Positions 1-10,928 of a stretch of 64,000 nt of DNA are shown piece after piece. Within the stretch, counting starts at the first letter, position 1, and each line of letters starts with the position of its first letter. A program made the position numbers and the translations under genes. The DNA is from Pseudomonas sp. ATCC 13867 (GTDB lineage Bacteria; Pseudomonadota; Gammaproteobacteria; Pseudomonadales; Pseudomonadaceae). The stretch is taken from positions 4,905,001 through 4,969,000 of the forward strand of contig NC_020829.1 of assembly GCF_000349845.1 (NCBI RefSeq). Direction: 5' to 3'. A model generated the notes under the pieces. That model was not told the origin of the DNA, made no database searches, and saw nothing but the letters and a program-made list of their open reading frames with translations.

Positions 1-367
1 CGCGGCGCACCAGGTAGTCGGCGGCCAGCGCCGACGTGCAGGCGGTGCGCCGGGCGGTCAGTTCGGAAGCTTCGAGCATCGCCAGCGGAAGGCCCGTCGC
101 GCCGTCGAACAGGCAGAACAGCGCGGCCACCGCCGGCAGGTTCTTCGCGCCGTTGCCGGGGAACACGGTGACCAGCTTGACGCCGATGTCCTGTCCCGGC
201 CGCCAGACCGGCATGGTCAGCAGCGAGGCGTTGTCGGGTAGCGCATGGCAGCCGCGCACCGGGGCTTCGCAGGCTCCGGCGAGGCCGATGCGCAGGGCCT
301 CGATCAGCGGCGGATAACCCAGGCGTTCGGCGACGTCGGCGTTGGTGAGGAAGCGGAGGTCTTGCAT
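1..367 (-). CDS. Ornithine cyclodeaminase / mu-crystallin family protein (3' part beyond window)
   Basis: The gene begins with ATG at 367 and runs off the left edge; 122 residues are visible. The start (MQDLRFLTNADVAERLGYPP) and the segments MPVWRPGQDIGVKLVTVFPG and LTARRTACTSALAADYLV are typical of the N-terminal half of the NAD(P)-dependent ornithine cyclodeaminase / mu-crystallin family. The nucleotide-binding fold lies off the edge. Family members deaminate ornithine to proline or reduce cyclic ketimines such as piperideine-2-carboxylate. It follows livF on the same strand, separated only by a REP element, so it may belong to the transporter operon. With amaAB nearby, ketimine reduction to L-pipecolate is an attractive but untested role; the substrate cannot be told from this fragment. 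Confidence 0.85.
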   Translation of the reverse strand, partial: MQDLRFLTNADVAERLGYPPLIEALRIGLAGACEAPVRGCHALPDNASLLTMPVWRPGQDIGVKLVTVFPGNGAKNLPAVAALFCLFDGATGLPLAMLEASELTARRTACTSALAADYLVRR

Positions 368-402
368 GAAGGCCCCTCCAGGGGATTGCGGTGAACGCCC
401 CT

Positions 403-468
403 GTAGGAGCGAGCTTGCTCGCGAACCAGCCCTGCTGCGGAGCCGTTCGCGAGCAAGCTCGCTCCTAC
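403..468. repeat. REP-type inverted repeat, copy 1
   Basis: Perfect 24-bp inverted arms at 403-426 and 445-468 begin GTAGGAGCGAGC and end CTCGCTCCTAC, enclosing 18 nt. The repeat lies between livF and the mu-crystallin-family gene. It is the first of five near-identical copies in the window and looks like a Pseudomonas REP doublet (REPIN). Confidence 0.9.
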
Positions 469-483
469 GAAGAGCAATGGACT

Positions 484-1196
<713 letters not shown>

Positions 1197-1200
<4 letters not shown>

Positions 1201-2072
1201 GCCAACTCCTCTTCGTCTGCGCCGAGATAGGCGGCGATCACTTTCTCGTTGTGGCGGATCTCGTCCGGCGCGCCACGGGCGATGACCACGCCGTGGTCGA
1301 GCACGATGATGTGGTCGGAGATGTTCATCACCATGCCCATGTCGTGTTCGATCAGCAGGACGGTGATGCCGTGGTGGTCGCGCAGGTAACGGACGATGCG
1401 CGCCAGCGCCTGGGTCTCGGCGGGGTTGAGGCCGGCGGCGGGTTCGTCCAGGCAGATCAGCTCGGGCCGGGTGCACATGGCGCGGGCGATCTCCAGGCGA
1501 CGCTGCTGCCCGTAGGACATCTCGCCGGCCAGGCGGTTGGCGCAGTCCACCAGGTCCACCACTTCCAGCCAGTAGAAGGCGTGGTCCAGCGCTTCGCTTT
1601 CCGCACGACGGTAGCCGGGGGTGTTGAGCACGCCGGCGATGAGGTTGCGGTTGACGAACATGTGCTGGGCCACCAGCAGGTTCTCCACCACCGACATCTC
1701 GCGGAACAGCCGTATGTTCTGGAAGGTCCGCGCCAAACCGGCGCGGTTTACCAGGTGCGTGCCGCCGAACATCTTGTAGAAGACGCGGTTGCCGAGCCGC
1801 GCCGGGTTGACGAAATCACTGCCCTGGAACGGCTGGCCGAGCACCTTGATGACGTCGGTGGTGCCGCCCTGGGTGTTGAGCAGGATGTTGCCGCCGGTGG
1901 CCTTGTAGAAACCGGTGAGGCAGTTGAACACCGTGGTCTTGCCGGCGCCGTTGGGGCCGATCAGCGCGGTGATGGAGCCACGCTCCACGTCGAGGTTGAC
2001 GTCGTTGAGCGCCTTGATGCCGCCAAAATGCATCATCAGGTGCTCGACGCTGAGGATCTTGTCACCGCTCAT
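1197..2072 (-). CDS. livG: Branched-chain amino acid ABC transporter, ATPase LivG
   Basis: This is the second ATPase subunit of the importer, 291 residues. It has Walker A GPNGAGKTT, signature MSYGQQRRLEIARA and Walker B LICLDEPAAGLNP. Between Walker A and the signature is the extended insertion typical of LivG/BraF, including FVNPARLGNRVFYKMFGG. The start overlaps the livM stop as ATGA at 2069-2072, and the stop overlaps livF the same way. The compact coupling suggests equal production of the two ATPases. Confidence 0.95.
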
Positions 2073-3373
2073 GGCGCCACCCCCTTGCGGACGGCAAAAC
2101 CGGTGCGGCTGATGCGGATCAGCCCGCGCGGGCGCCAGATCATCATCAGCACCATGAGGATGCCGAACAGCAGCACCCGGTAGTCGGCGAAGCTGCGCAG
2201 CAGTTCCGGCGCCACGGTGAGGACGAAGGCGGCGATCACCACGCCCACGGTGGAGCCCATGCCACCGAGCACCACGATGGCGAGGATCAGCGCCGACTCG
2301 AAGAAGGTGAAGGACGACGGGTTGACGAAGCCCTGGTAGCTGGCGAAGAACACCCCGGCGAGGCCCGCGGTGGAGGCGCCGAGCATGAACGCCGAGAGTT
2401 TCACCAGCACGTGGTTCAGGCCCATCGCGCGGCAGGCGATCTCATCCTCGCGCAGCGCTTCCCAGGCGCGGCCCACCGGCATGCGGGTCAGCCGGTGCTT
2501 GATGTACAACACCAGCAGCACCACCAGGAACAGCACCGCGTAGATGAAGATGAACTTGAGGTTCTGGTTGTAATCGATGCCGAGGAACTCATGGATCGGC
2601 GTGCCGCCCTCCTTCGCCCGGCGACCGAACTCCAGGCCGAAGAAGGTCGGCGACGGCACCGACATGCCGTTCGGGCCGCCCGTGAAGGACAGCCAGTTGT
2701 TGAGGACGAGGCGGATGATCTCGCCGAAACCGAGCGTCACGATGGCCAGGTAGTCGCCGTGCATCCTCAGCACCGGGAAGCCCAGGAGCGCTCCCGCCAG
2801 CGCGGCGGTGACGGCCGCCAGCGGCAGCACAGTCCAGAAACCCAGGCCCAGGTACTGGTAGCCCAGCGCCAGGCCATAGGCGCCGATGGCGTAGAAGGCC
2901 ACGTAGCCGAGGTCGAGCAGGCCGGCGAGGCCGACCACGATGTTCAGGCCCAGGCCCAGCAGCACGTAGATCAGCCCGAGGATGATCACCGTGAGCAGGT
3001 ACTTGCTGGCGAAGAACGGAAAGATCACCGCCGCGACGATCAGCAACGGGACGATCCAGCGCAGGCGCGTCTTGTAGCCCGGCTGCAGCACCGTGATGCC
3101 CGAATCGGAGGATTCGAAGCGATCCATGATGCGCAGGCCGGCCGGCGTCTGCATGAACAGGCTGAGCAGCAGCCGGCCGAGCATTACCGCGCCGACCATC
3201 CAGGCCAGGCGAACCGGTTCGAGGTTGAAGCTGTAGCCATCGAGCACCACGCCGACGATGGGGCCGAACACCACCAGGGCGATCAGGCCGGCGAGCACGG
3301 TATCGACGACGCTCTTCTTGATATCGATGCGCGCGGTCTTCGGCGCGGCGGTGGTCTGGGAAACGGCCATCAT
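2069..3373 (-). CDS. livM: Branched-chain amino acid ABC transporter, permease LivM
   Basis: This 434-residue polytopic inner-membrane permease carries the LivM/BraE core GLAGLLDLGYVAFYAIGAY and the cytoplasmic EAA-like loop GRAWEALREDEIACRAMGLN that contacts the ATPases. An N-terminal extension of about 100 residues with two or three predicted membrane segments precedes the core, as in other Pseudomonas LivM proteins. The ATG at 3373 lies 2 nt after the livH stop (3376-3378); an in-frame ATG follows directly at 3370. Longer upstream readings overlap livH and were not used. Confidence 0.95.
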   Translation of the reverse strand: MMAVSQTTAAPKTARIDIKKSVVDTVLAGLIALVVFGPIVGVVLDGYSFNLEPVRLAWMVGAVMLGRLLLSLFMQTPAGLRIMDRFESSDSGITVLQPGYKTRLRWIVPLLIVAAVIFPFFASKYLLTVIILGLIYVLLGLGLNIVVGLAGLLDLGYVAFYAIGAYGLALGYQYLGLGFWTVLPLAAVTAALAGALLGFPVLRMHGDYLAIVTLGFGEIIRLVLNNWLSFTGGPNGMSVPSPTFFGLEFGRRAKEGGTPIHEFLGIDYNQNLKFIFIYAVLFLVVLLVLYIKHRLTRMPVGRAWEALREDEIACRAMGLNHVLVKLSAFMLGASTAGLAGVFFASYQGFVNPSSFTFFESALILAIVVLGGMGSTVGVVIAAFVLTVAPELLRSFADYRVLLFGILMVLMMIWRPRGLIRISRTGFAVRKGVAP

Positions 3374-3375
3374 GC

Positions 3376-4290
<915 letters not shown>

Positions 4291-4371
4291 GATTGAGTAC
4301 TCACACAGACAGGGCAGGAAAGGCGGGCGGCAAGCGGGCTGAACGGCTCGTGACCGTCGCCGGGCAAGCGC

Positions 4372-4418
4372 CGACCTGCGGGGATGCCGGCAGCGCTCGT
4401 GGCGCTGCCGGCAGGTCG
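4372..4418 (-). promoter_or_regulatory. Stem-loop in the livK-livH spacer (possible attenuator or mRNA-processing hairpin)
   Basis: An 11-bp perfect stem GCCGGCAGCGC / GCGCTGCCGGC (4386-4396 with 4402-4412) has a 5-nt loop. It is extended by an outer stem CGACCT / AGGTCG (4372-4377 with 4413-4418). There is no T-run, so it is not a classical terminator. Hairpins after periplasmic binding protein genes commonly raise the ratio of binding protein to permease by protecting the upstream mRNA or by partial termination; that role is inferred here. Confidence 0.55.
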
Positions 4419-4508
4419 GGCGCGGAGCACGCAACCTGCGCCAGCCCCGCCGCCCAGGCCGGATGAAGCGGGCGGCGCGCGACGGGACCGGTCACAGATC
4501 GCGAACGC

Positions 4509-5642
4509 TTACTGCTGTTTTTCCAACTGGTGGTACTTGCCCTTGTCGTCCCACTGGTAGACGACATAGTCGGAGACCTTCAGGTCGCCCTTCTCGTCGA
4601 ACTCCTTCTTGCCCATCACGGTCTGCACGGGGTTGCTGTGCAGCCACTTGGCGGCGGCCTGCGGATCGTTCTTGCCGGCGCCGTTGAAGGCCGCGGCGAG
4701 CGCCTGCAGCGAGGCATAGGCGTACAGGGTGTAGCCTTCGGGCTCGAAGCCGTCGGCGCGGAACTTGTCCACCACGGCCTTGCCGTCCGGGATCAGGCGC
4801 GGGTCGGCGCCGAAGGTCATCAGCACGTCCTTGGTGTACTGCGGGCCGCCGGCGGTGGTGACCAGTTCGTCGGTGACGATGCCGTCGTCGGAGAAGAACA
4901 CGGTGTTCAGGCCCTGCTCGCGCATCTGCCGTACCAGTGGACCGGCTTCGGGGTGCAGGCCGCCGAAGAACACCACTTCCGCGCCCGAGGCACGGATCTT
5001 GGTGACCAGGGCGTTGAAGTCCTTCTCGCCACGGGTCAGGCCCTCGTAGAGGACTTCCTTGACGCCCAGCTTGTTCAGTTGCGCCTTGGTCGCATCGGCC
5101 AGGCCCTGGCCGTAGGTGTCCTTGTCGTGGATCACCGCGACCTTCTTGGCCTTCAGCACGTTGACGATGTAGTTGCCGGCGACGACGCCCTGCTGGTCGT
5201 CACGACCGCACATGCGGAAGATGCCGGTCATGCCGCGCTCGGTGACTTTCGGGTTGGTCGAGCCGGGGGTGATGGAGATGATGCCGGCCTCGTCGTACAC
5301 CTCGGAGGCGGGGATAGTGTTGGACGAACAGAAGTGGCCGACCACGGCGATGGCCTTGTCCTGGTCGACCAGGCGGTTGGCGACCGACACGGCCTGCTTG
5401 GGCTCGCAGGCATCGTCCGCCTTCACCAGCTTGATCTTCTCCCCGTTCACGCCGCCGGCGGCGTTGATCACGTCGGCGGCCGCATTGGCCCCCCGCCAGT
5501 ACTGTTCGCCGAACGAGGCGTTCGCCCCGGTATGCGGTCCCGCGACCCCGATAACGACATCAGCCTCGACAAAGGAAGACACGCCCAGCGCGGTAGTTAC
5601 CGCCAGGGCCAGAAAGCCTTTTCTGAAAATCTTCTGCGACAT
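4509..5642 (-). CDS. livK: Branched-chain-type amino acid ABC transporter, periplasmic binding protein LivK
   Basis: A 377-residue type-I periplasmic binding protein. The signal peptide (MSQKIFRKGFLALAVTTALG) is followed by the mature start DVVIGVAGPHTGANASFGEQ. The ligand-cleft segments GHFCSSNTIPASEVYDEAG and SPGSTNP-like ITPGSTNPKVTERG are present. ATG 5642 has an AGGAG-like site (CAGGAG) about 9 nt upstream. Longer upstream readings were rejected because they lack a signal peptide and cross the sigma-54 promoter. The ligand is not settled by sequence: leucine/isoleucine/valine is the family default, but the neighbouring ama genes make lysine-pathway compounds possible. Confidence 0.93.
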   Translation of the reverse strand: MSQKIFRKGFLALAVTTALGVSSFVEADVVIGVAGPHTGANASFGEQYWRGANAAADVINAAGGVNGEKIKLVKADDACEPKQAVSVANRLVDQDKAIAVVGHFCSSNTIPASEVYDEAGIISITPGSTNPKVTERGMTGIFRMCGRDDQQGVVAGNYIVNVLKAKKVAVIHDKDTYGQGLADATKAQLNKLGVKEVLYEGLTRGEKDFNALVTKIRASGAEVVFFGGLHPEAGPLVRQMREQGLNTVFFSDDGIVTDELVTTAGGPQYTKDVLMTFGADPRLIPDGKAVVDKFRADGFEPEGYTLYAYASLQALAAAFNGAGKNDPQAAAKWLHSNPVQTVMGKKEFDEKGDLKVSDYVVYQWDDKGKYHQLEKQQ

Positions 5643-5721
5643 GGAGTTTTGCTCCTGAGGGTTTTTGTAATGGCGTACGAACGAGTGTTGGCGATTTTCT
5701 TGATTCAGCGATTTATCGACA

Positions 5722-5737
5722 GCAAGCCGCGTGCCAT
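5722..5737 (-). promoter_or_regulatory. Sigma-54 (RpoN) promoter of the liv operon
   Basis: The minus strand reads TGGCACGCGGCTTGCT, an exact match to the -24/-12 consensus TGGCACG-N4-TTGCW with GG and GC correctly spaced. It lies about 80 nt upstream of the livK start codon, leaving a leader of roughly 70 nt. Such a promoter needs an AAA+ enhancer-binding protein, and no gene for one is in the window. Confidence 0.85.
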
Positions 5738-5805
5738 TCGTTTTTGTTATTAACCAAGTCCTACAGCAAAAACAGCCAGAGCTGGCAGGCATCAGCGCTA
5801 GACAT

Positions 5806-5904
5806 GTGCAACCCATCGAAAACAGAAGGTGCAACCGTGAAATCGAAAAGGCGCAACCCTCCTTCCCGTGAGCTGACACAACCAGCCACCACAGGCGCAA
5901 CCCC
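5806..5904 (-). promoter_or_regulatory. Array of short direct repeats, candidate upstream activating sequence for livK
   Basis: Four copies of a GYGCAACC motif (plus strand) lie at 5806-5814, 5828-5836, 5850-5859 and 5894-5904. On the minus strand they read GGTTGCRC. The gcaacc cores start at 5808, 5831, 5853 and 5897, so spacing is 23, 22 and 44 nt, about two helical turns or a multiple. The array is 70-170 bp upstream of the sigma-54 promoter, the normal place for an enhancer. The binding protein is unknown. The rest of the livK-amaA gap (5905-6043) shows nothing recognisable. Confidence 0.5.
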
Positions 5905-6043
5905 ATCCGTAACCATCGCTGTCACCGAACTGCACATCCACGGTGCAGACCCGCAGGGGTAACGCACCATAAGAGGCTAGACCAAAGTGCAGCGAGCGTC
6001 GGGGCAGACGCGGCGGGAGGGCCCCGCCCACGCCTCGCCTGGC

Positions 6044-7327
6044 TCAGATCACCACCCGCAGGCACTGCCCGGCGTGGTAGAGCGAGAACCCCGTTTCGTA
6101 CAGGCAACTACGCAGGCCAGCGGCCGAAATCTCCTCCATCGGCCGCAGCGGCATCGGCAGCACGCTGGCGTCGCCGCCCAGCAGGAAGTCGGCGAAGGCC
6201 TTGCCCACCACCGTGCCGGTGGTGACGCCACGACCGTTGTAGCCGCTCATGGCGACCAGCCCCGGCGCCGGCTCGAACAGGCGCATGAGGTGGTCGGGGG
6301 TGAAGTCGATGCAGCCGGTCCAGGTGAACTCCCAGTCCACCTTGCCCAGCTTCGGGAAGTAGTGCTGCTGGATGCGGTCCGCCCAGCTCTTGAGGAACCA
6401 CGCCGGCTTGCCGGTGCCCTTGCCGAGGCTGCCGAGCAACAGGCGACCGTCGGCATCGCGGCGGATGCTGCTGAGCACCTGGCGGGTGTCCCAGGAGCCC
6501 TGCCCACCCGGCAGGATGCGCGCAGCCTCGGCGCCCTCCAGCGGGCGTGAGGCGACCTGGTAGTAGTAACCGGGGAAAAAGGTGCGCCGCAGCTGAGTCC
6601 ACTCGCCTTCGGTGTAGGCGCTGGAGGCGATCACCACCTGCCCGGCGGTCACCACGCCACCCTGGGTGATCACGTTCCAGGCGTTACCGACGCGTACCAG
6701 CCCGACCACCGGGGAGTGGTGGTACAGCTCGCCGCCCAGGCCGACCACCGCGCGGGCCAGGCCGCTGACGTAGGCCATCGGGTTGAGGGTACCGGCGCGG
6801 CGGTCGAGCAGCGCACCGGCGATCTTGTCGGTGCCGCAGGCCTGCTCGCACTCGGCGCCGGTCAGCAGTTCGACGGGGGCGCCGCGACGGCCCCATTGCT
6901 CGCAGCGGCTGCGCAGGTCGGCCAGGCCACGGGCGTTGTGCGCCATGTGCAACGTGCCTTCGCGGCGCGCCTGGCAATCGATGGCATACTTGTCGATCAG
7001 CGAGAACACCAGCGAAGGGGCATTGCCGAGCATGCGGTTGACCCGCTGCCCGATCTCCACACCCATGCCTGCCTCGATCTCGTCCGGGGGAATCCACAGG
7101 CCGGCGTTGACCAGCCCGACGTTGCGCCCGGAGCCACCGTACCCGGTGGTATGGGCCTCCAGCACGCAGACCTTCTGGTCCCGCTCCAGCAGATGCAACG
7201 CAGCGGACAGGCCGGTGAAGCCCGCGCCGACGACACACACGTCGACCTTGCGATCCCCGCGCAACATCGGAGCTTCCGGGCGTTCGGGGGTCAGGTATTC
7301 CCACAGGCACTCTTGGCGAAGCGACAT
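6044..7327 (-). CDS. amaA: L-pipecolate oxidase (FAD-dependent)
   Basis: A 427-residue FAD-dependent amine oxidase of the DAO/DadA fold. The dinucleotide-binding motif is VGAGFTGLSAALHLLE (residues about 33-48), followed by the conserved GGSGRNVGLVN. The C-terminal FAD segment YNGRGVTTGTVVGKAFADFL is intact. AmaA oxidises L-pipecolate to piperideine-6-carboxylate in the lysine-to-2-aminoadipate route. The assignment rests on the fold plus the neighbours amaB and amaR, a trio known from P. putida and P. aeruginosa. It is probably co-transcribed from amaB despite the 162-nt gap holding a REP element. A different cyclic amine substrate remains possible. Confidence 0.82.
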   Translation of the reverse strand: MSLRQECLWEYLTPERPEAPMLRGDRKVDVCVVGAGFTGLSAALHLLERDQKVCVLEAHTTGYGGSGRNVGLVNAGLWIPPDEIEAGMGVEIGQRVNRMLGNAPSLVFSLIDKYAIDCQARREGTLHMAHNARGLADLRSRCEQWGRRGAPVELLTGAECEQACGTDKIAGALLDRRAGTLNPMAYVSGLARAVVGLGGELYHHSPVVGLVRVGNAWNVITQGGVVTAGQVVIASSAYTEGEWTQLRRTFFPGYYYQVASRPLEGAEAARILPGGQGSWDTRQVLSSIRRDADGRLLLGSLGKGTGKPAWFLKSWADRIQQHYFPKLGKVDWEFTWTGCIDFTPDHLMRLFEPAPGLVAMSGYNGRGVTTGTVVGKAFADFLLGGDASVLPMPLRPMEEISAAGLRSCLYETGFSLYHAGQCLRVVI

Positions 7328-7401
7328 CCAGCGATCCTTCTACGCGAACCTTTGTGAATGACTCTGTACTGCAAGCCCCCATTGCGAGCCGGGGGCTTCC
7401 T

Positions 7402-7478
7402 GTAGGAGCGAGCCTGCTCGCGAACCGCATAACGCTGAAGCCCCACCGGACTCCGTTCGCGAGCAAGCTCGCTCCTAC
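7402..7478. repeat. REP-type inverted repeat, copy 2
   Basis: Arms at 7402-7425 and 7455-7478 match the other copies with one mismatch (GAGCCTGCTC in the left arm). The repeat lies between amaB and amaA, that is, inside the presumed operon. Confidence 0.9.
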
Positions 7479-7489
7479 GAAGAGCAACC

Positions 7490-8980
7490 TCAGTCGAAGA
7501 CTATGCCCTGGGCCAGCGGCAGTTCCCGCGAGTAGTTCACGGTGTTGGTCTGCCGGCGCATGTAGCCCTTCCAGGCATCGGAGCCGGACTCGCGGCCGCC
7601 GCCGGTTTCCTTCTCACCCCCGAAGGCGCCGCCGATCTCCGCGCCGCTCGGACCGATGTTGACGTTGGCGATGCCGCAATCACTGCCCACCGCCGAGAGG
7701 AAGGCCTCGGCCTCGCGCAGGTCGGTGGTGAAGATGCAGGACGACAGGCCCTGGGGCACGGCGTTGTTCAGCGCCACCGCCTCGTCGAACGTCTCGTAGG
7801 GCACCACGTAGAGGATCGGCGCGAAAGTCTCGTGGCGCACCACGTCGCTCTGCTCCGGCATCTCGGCGATGGCCGGCGACACGTAATAGGCCTCGGGGAA
7901 TTTGTCGGCCAGTTGCCGCGCGCCGCCGAACACCACGCCGCCCTCGCCGCGCGCCTGCTCCAGCGCGCCCTGCATGGCCAGGAAGCTGCGCTCGTCGATC
8001 AATGGGCCGACCAGGTTGCCTTCCAGCGGATGACCGATGCGCACCCTGGCGTAGGCGGCCTTCAGCCGGCTGACGATCTCGTCCTTCACCGACCTGTGGG
8101 CGATCAGCCGGCGCAGGGTGGTGCAGCGCTGCCCGGCGGTGCCGACGGCGCTGAACAGGATGGCGCGCACGGCCATGTCCAGATCGGCGCTGGGCGCCAG
8201 GATCATCGCGTTGTTGCCGCCCAGCTCGAGGATGCTGCGGCCGAAGCGCGCCGCCACGCGCGGGCCGACTTCGCGGCCCATGCGGGTGCTGCCGGTGGCG
8301 CTGACCAGGGCGACGCGCGCGTCGTCCACCAGCGCCTCGCCGGCGCTGCGATCGCCGATCACCACCTGGCTGAGATGCGCCGGTGCGTCGCCGAACTTGC
8401 TCAGCGCACGCTCGAACAGCGCCTGGCAGGCCAGCGCGGTGAGCGGGGTTTTCTCCGAGGGTTTCCACACCACCGAGTTGCCGCAGACCAGCGCCAGCGC
8501 GGTGTTCCACGACCACACCGCGACCGGGAAGTTGAAGGCGCTGATCACCCCGACCACGCCCAGCGGGTGCCAGGTTTCGCGCATGTGGTGGCCGGGGCGC
8601 TCGGAGGCGATGGTCAGGCCATAGAGCTGGCGCGACAGGCCGACGGCGAAGTCGCAGATGTCGATCATCTCCTGCACCTCGCCCAGGCCTTCCTGGGTGA
8701 TCTTGCCGGCCTCCCAGGACACCAGTTCGCCAAGGGCCGCCTTGCTCGCCCGCAGCTCCTCGCCGAACAGCCGCACCAGCTCGCCGCGACGCGGCGCCGG
8801 CACCTTGCGCCAGGCGTCGAAAGCATGGGCGGCGCGGCCAATCTTCTGCTCCACCTCGGCGGCACTTTCCAGGCGCACCGCGCCCAGGCGGCTGCCGTCG
8901 ATGGGAGAGTGGATGACCTGGTCGCCAGCGGTAGCCAGGCGGGCGTCGACGCCGAGGGATTCGAGCAGTGCGGAAATCAT
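7490..8980 (-). CDS. amaB: L-piperideine-6-carboxylate (aminoadipate semialdehyde) dehydrogenase
   Basis: A 496-residue aldehyde dehydrogenase of the ALDH7A1 (antiquitin) type. The catalytic glutamate lies in [10 protein letters not shown], the nucleophilic cysteine in [10 protein letters not shown] (residue 286), and NAD-binding [10 protein letters not shown] is present. AmaB oxidises piperideine-6-carboxylate / 2-aminoadipate semialdehyde to 2-aminoadipate, the step after AmaA. ATG 8980 has AGGAG 6 nt upstream. It is the first gene of amaB-amaA and is divergent from the LysR gene amaR. ALDH7 identity, length and gene context agree. Confidence 0.88.
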   Translation of the reverse strand: MISALLESLGVDARLATAGDQVIHSPIDGSRLGAVRLESAAEVEQKIGRAAHAFDAWRKVPAPRRGELVRLFGEELRASKAALGELVSWEAGKITQEGLGEVQEMIDICDFAVGLSRQLYGLTIASERPGHHMRETWHPLGVVGVISAFNFPVAVWSWNTALALVCGNSVVWKPSEKTPLTALACQALFERALSKFGDAPAHLSQVVIGDRSAGEALVDDARVALVSATGSTRMGREVGPRVAARFGRSILELGGNNAMILAPSADLDMAVRAILFSAVGTAGQRCTTLRRLIAHRSVKDEIVSRLKAAYARVRIGHPLEGNLVGPLIDERSFLAMQGALEQARGEGGVVFGGARQLADKFPEAYYVSPAIAEMPEQSDVVRHETFAPILYVVPYETFDEAVALNNAVPQGLSSCIFTTDLREAEAFLSAVGSDCGIANVNIGPSGAEIGGAFGGEKETGGGRESGSDAWKGYMRRQTNTVNYSRELPLAQGIVFD

Positions 8981-9097
8981 GCGGACTCCTGTGGGGTTCA
9001 GAACCATCTGGAATGCCAGCAGTAATAAACGGCTTGCCGAGGCACAACAAACGACGTTTCCTATGCACATCATTCCGTAAATTCATGAACTACCAAC
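8981..9097. promoter_or_regulatory. amaB-amaR divergent control region
   Basis: This 117-bp spacer between two divergent genes is the expected site of LysR-type regulation. It holds a short perfect palindrome, AAACG-A-CGTTT at 9049-9059, centred between the starts, and is visibly more AT-rich than the flanking genes. The palindrome is only a candidate operator; no canonical -35/-10 pair stands out. Confidence 0.35.
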
Positions 9098-9994
9098 ATG
9101 CTGAGCAAACGCCATCTGCCCTCCATGACCGCCCTGCAATGCTTCGAAGCGGTAGCCCGGCACCTGAGCTTCACCCGCGCCTCGGAAGAGCTGAATCTGA
9201 CCCAGAGCGCGGTCAGCAAACAGGTGGCGCAGCTGGAGGAAATGCTGCAGCACCTGCTGTTCCGCCGCGTGCGGCGTCGCCTGCAACTGACCCCGGCGGG
9301 CGAGCTGTACCTGCTGGAGGTGCGCAAGATCCTTACCCAGGTGGAGATTTCCACTCACTACCTGCTCTCCTACGGCGGGGAAACCGAAGTCCTGCGCGTG
9401 GCCACGCCGCCCACCTTCGGCGCGCGCTGGCTGATCCCGCGGCTCAATGGCTGGCGCCATCTGCACCCGAACATCCACCTGGACCTGCGCCAGGAGCTGG
9501 AGCCGAGCGACCTGCTGCAATCGCGCTGCGACATCGCGTTCTTCTTCGGCGCCGGCACCCTGCCCGGCGCCGAATGCCTGCATCTGTTCGGCGAGGAAAT
9601 GCTGCCGGTGTGCTCGCCGGACCTCCTCCCGGAGCAGCCGCTGGCCGATCCGACCCAGTTGGCCGAACGGGTTCTGCTGCAGAACGCCACCCGCCCGGAA
9701 GCCTGGCACGAGTGGTTCCAGAGCCTGGGCAAGCGCAGCGAGCACAGCTACCACGGCCCGCGCTTCGACACCTTCTACATGTGCATCCGCGCCGCCCAGG
9801 CCGGCTGTGGCGTGGCGTTGCTGCCGCGTTTCCTGGTGGAAGAGGAGCTGGCCGAAGGCAAGCTGGTGGTTGCCTGGGAGCACGGGCTGGAAAGCCGCAG
9901 CGGGTATTATCTGGCTTACCCCGAGCATGCGGCGGCGGTCCCCAAGGTGCGCGCCTTCGTGGAATGGATCCAGGCCCGCCTGCAGGCGCCCTGA
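9098..9994 (+). CDS. amaR: LysR-family regulator of the ama genes
   Basis: A 298-residue LysR-type transcriptional regulator. The N-terminal winged helix-turn-helix is [20 protein letters not shown] followed by [20 protein letters not shown] (residues about 7-50), and the rest is an effector-binding domain. In Pseudomonas the divergent LysR gene next to amaAB (amaR) activates the operon in response to pathway intermediates. The effector is not visible from sequence. Divergence from amaB with a 117-bp shared spacer is the main support for the specific name. Confidence 0.82.
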   Translation: MLSKRHLPSMTALQCFEAVARHLSFTRASEELNLTQSAVSKQVAQLEEMLQHLLFRRVRRRLQLTPAGELYLLEVRKILTQVEISTHYLLSYGGETEVLRVATPPTFGARWLIPRLNGWRHLHPNIHLDLRQELEPSDLLQSRCDIAFFFGAGTLPGAECLHLFGEEMLPVCSPDLLPEQPLADPTQLAERVLLQNATRPEAWHEWFQSLGKRSEHSYHGPRFDTFYMCIRAAQAGCGVALLPRFLVEEELAEGKLVVAWEHGLESRSGYYLAYPEHAAAVPKVRAFVEWIQARLQAP

Positions 9995-10092
9995 TTGGCG
10001 CAATTGACCATCGACCCAGCGCCGCAGTCACTGGTATTTTTCCTGCATTCCGACAGGCGCTGGCCTGTCACTGTCCGGATCGAGGTACATCC

Positions 10093-10920
10093 ATGAAAGC
10101 CACCCAGCAAGCCATCGCGACCGAGTTGAATGTCCAGCCGCCGTTCCAGGGCCCGGACGACGTCCAGGCGGAAATCCAGCGCCGCGTGCGCTTCATCCAG
10201 GACTGCCTGAAGAGCTCGGGGATGAAGACCCTGGTGCTGGGCATCAGCGGCGGCGTCGACTCGCTCACCGCCGGCATGCTCTGCCAGCGCGCGGTGGAAG
10301 GCCTGCGCGCCGAGACCGGCAACCAGGACTACCGCTTCCTCGCCGTGCGCCTGCCCTACAACGTGCAGGGCGACGAACAGGACGCCCAGGACTCGGTGGA
10401 CGTCATCGCCCCGGACGAGCGCCACACCGTGAACATCGGCCCGTCGGTGCAGGCGCTGGCTGCCGAAACCCAGGCGCTGGAAGGCCTGGCCCCAGCCACC
10501 CGCGACTTCGCCCTGGGCAACACCAAGGCGCGCATCCGCATGGTCGCCCAGTACACCATCGCCAACGCCCGCCAGGGCCTGGTGGTCGGCACCGACCATG
10601 CCGCCGAGGCGGTGATGGGCTTCTTCACCAAGTTCGGCGACGGCGCCTGCGACCTCGCCCCGCTCACCGGCCTGGTGAAGAACCAGGTACGCAGCATCGC
10701 CCGCACCCTCGGTGCGCCGGAAGGCCTGGTGGAAAAAGTGCCCACCGCCGACCTCGAGGACCTCGCCCCCGGCAAGCCGGACGAGCACTCCCACGGCGTG
10801 ACCTACCAGGAAATCGACGCCTTCCTGCACGGCCAGGAGGTCAGCCAGGAGGCGTTCGACATCATCGTCCGCACCTTCGAGAAGACCCGCCACAAGCGCG
10901 CGTTGCCGACCGCGCCGTAA
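10093..10920 (+). CDS. nadE: NAD+ synthetase, ammonia-dependent
   Basis: A 275-residue NH3-dependent NAD synthetase that converts deamido-NAD to NAD+ with ATP. The ATP-pyrophosphatase P-loop is [16 protein letters not shown] (residues about 47-62). The substrate loop includes [20 protein letters not shown] and the C-terminal region [20 protein letters not shown] [15 protein letters not shown]. There is no glutaminase domain. I chose ATG 10093 because GAGG sits at the right distance and the length equals other Pseudomonas NadE proteins; an in-frame extension upstream is not coding. Confidence 0.96.
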   Translation: MKATQQAIATELNVQPPFQGPDDVQAEIQRRVRFIQDCLKSSGMKTLVLGISGGVDSLTAGMLCQRAVEGLRAETGNQDYRFLAVRLPYNVQGDEQDAQDSVDVIAPDERHTVNIGPSVQALAAETQALEGLAPATRDFALGNTKARIRMVAQYTIANARQGLVVGTDHAAEAVMGFFTKFGDGACDLAPLTGLVKNQVRSIARTLGAPEGLVEKVPTADLEDLAPGKPDEHSHGVTYQEIDAFLHGQEVSQEAFDIIVRTFEKTRHKRALPTAP

Positions 10921-10928
10921 GCAAGCGC

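Noticed and set aside
403..468. Palindromic repeats as a CRISPR or transposon end
   Set aside because: The copies are dispersed singly over 53 kb, without spacers, cas genes or transposase; they fit REP elements.
8968..10092. In-frame N-terminal extension of nadE by 375 codons
   Set aside because: It runs through amaR in another frame, has no NadE glutaminase motifs, and the ATG at 10093 has a ribosome binding site and gives the normal length.
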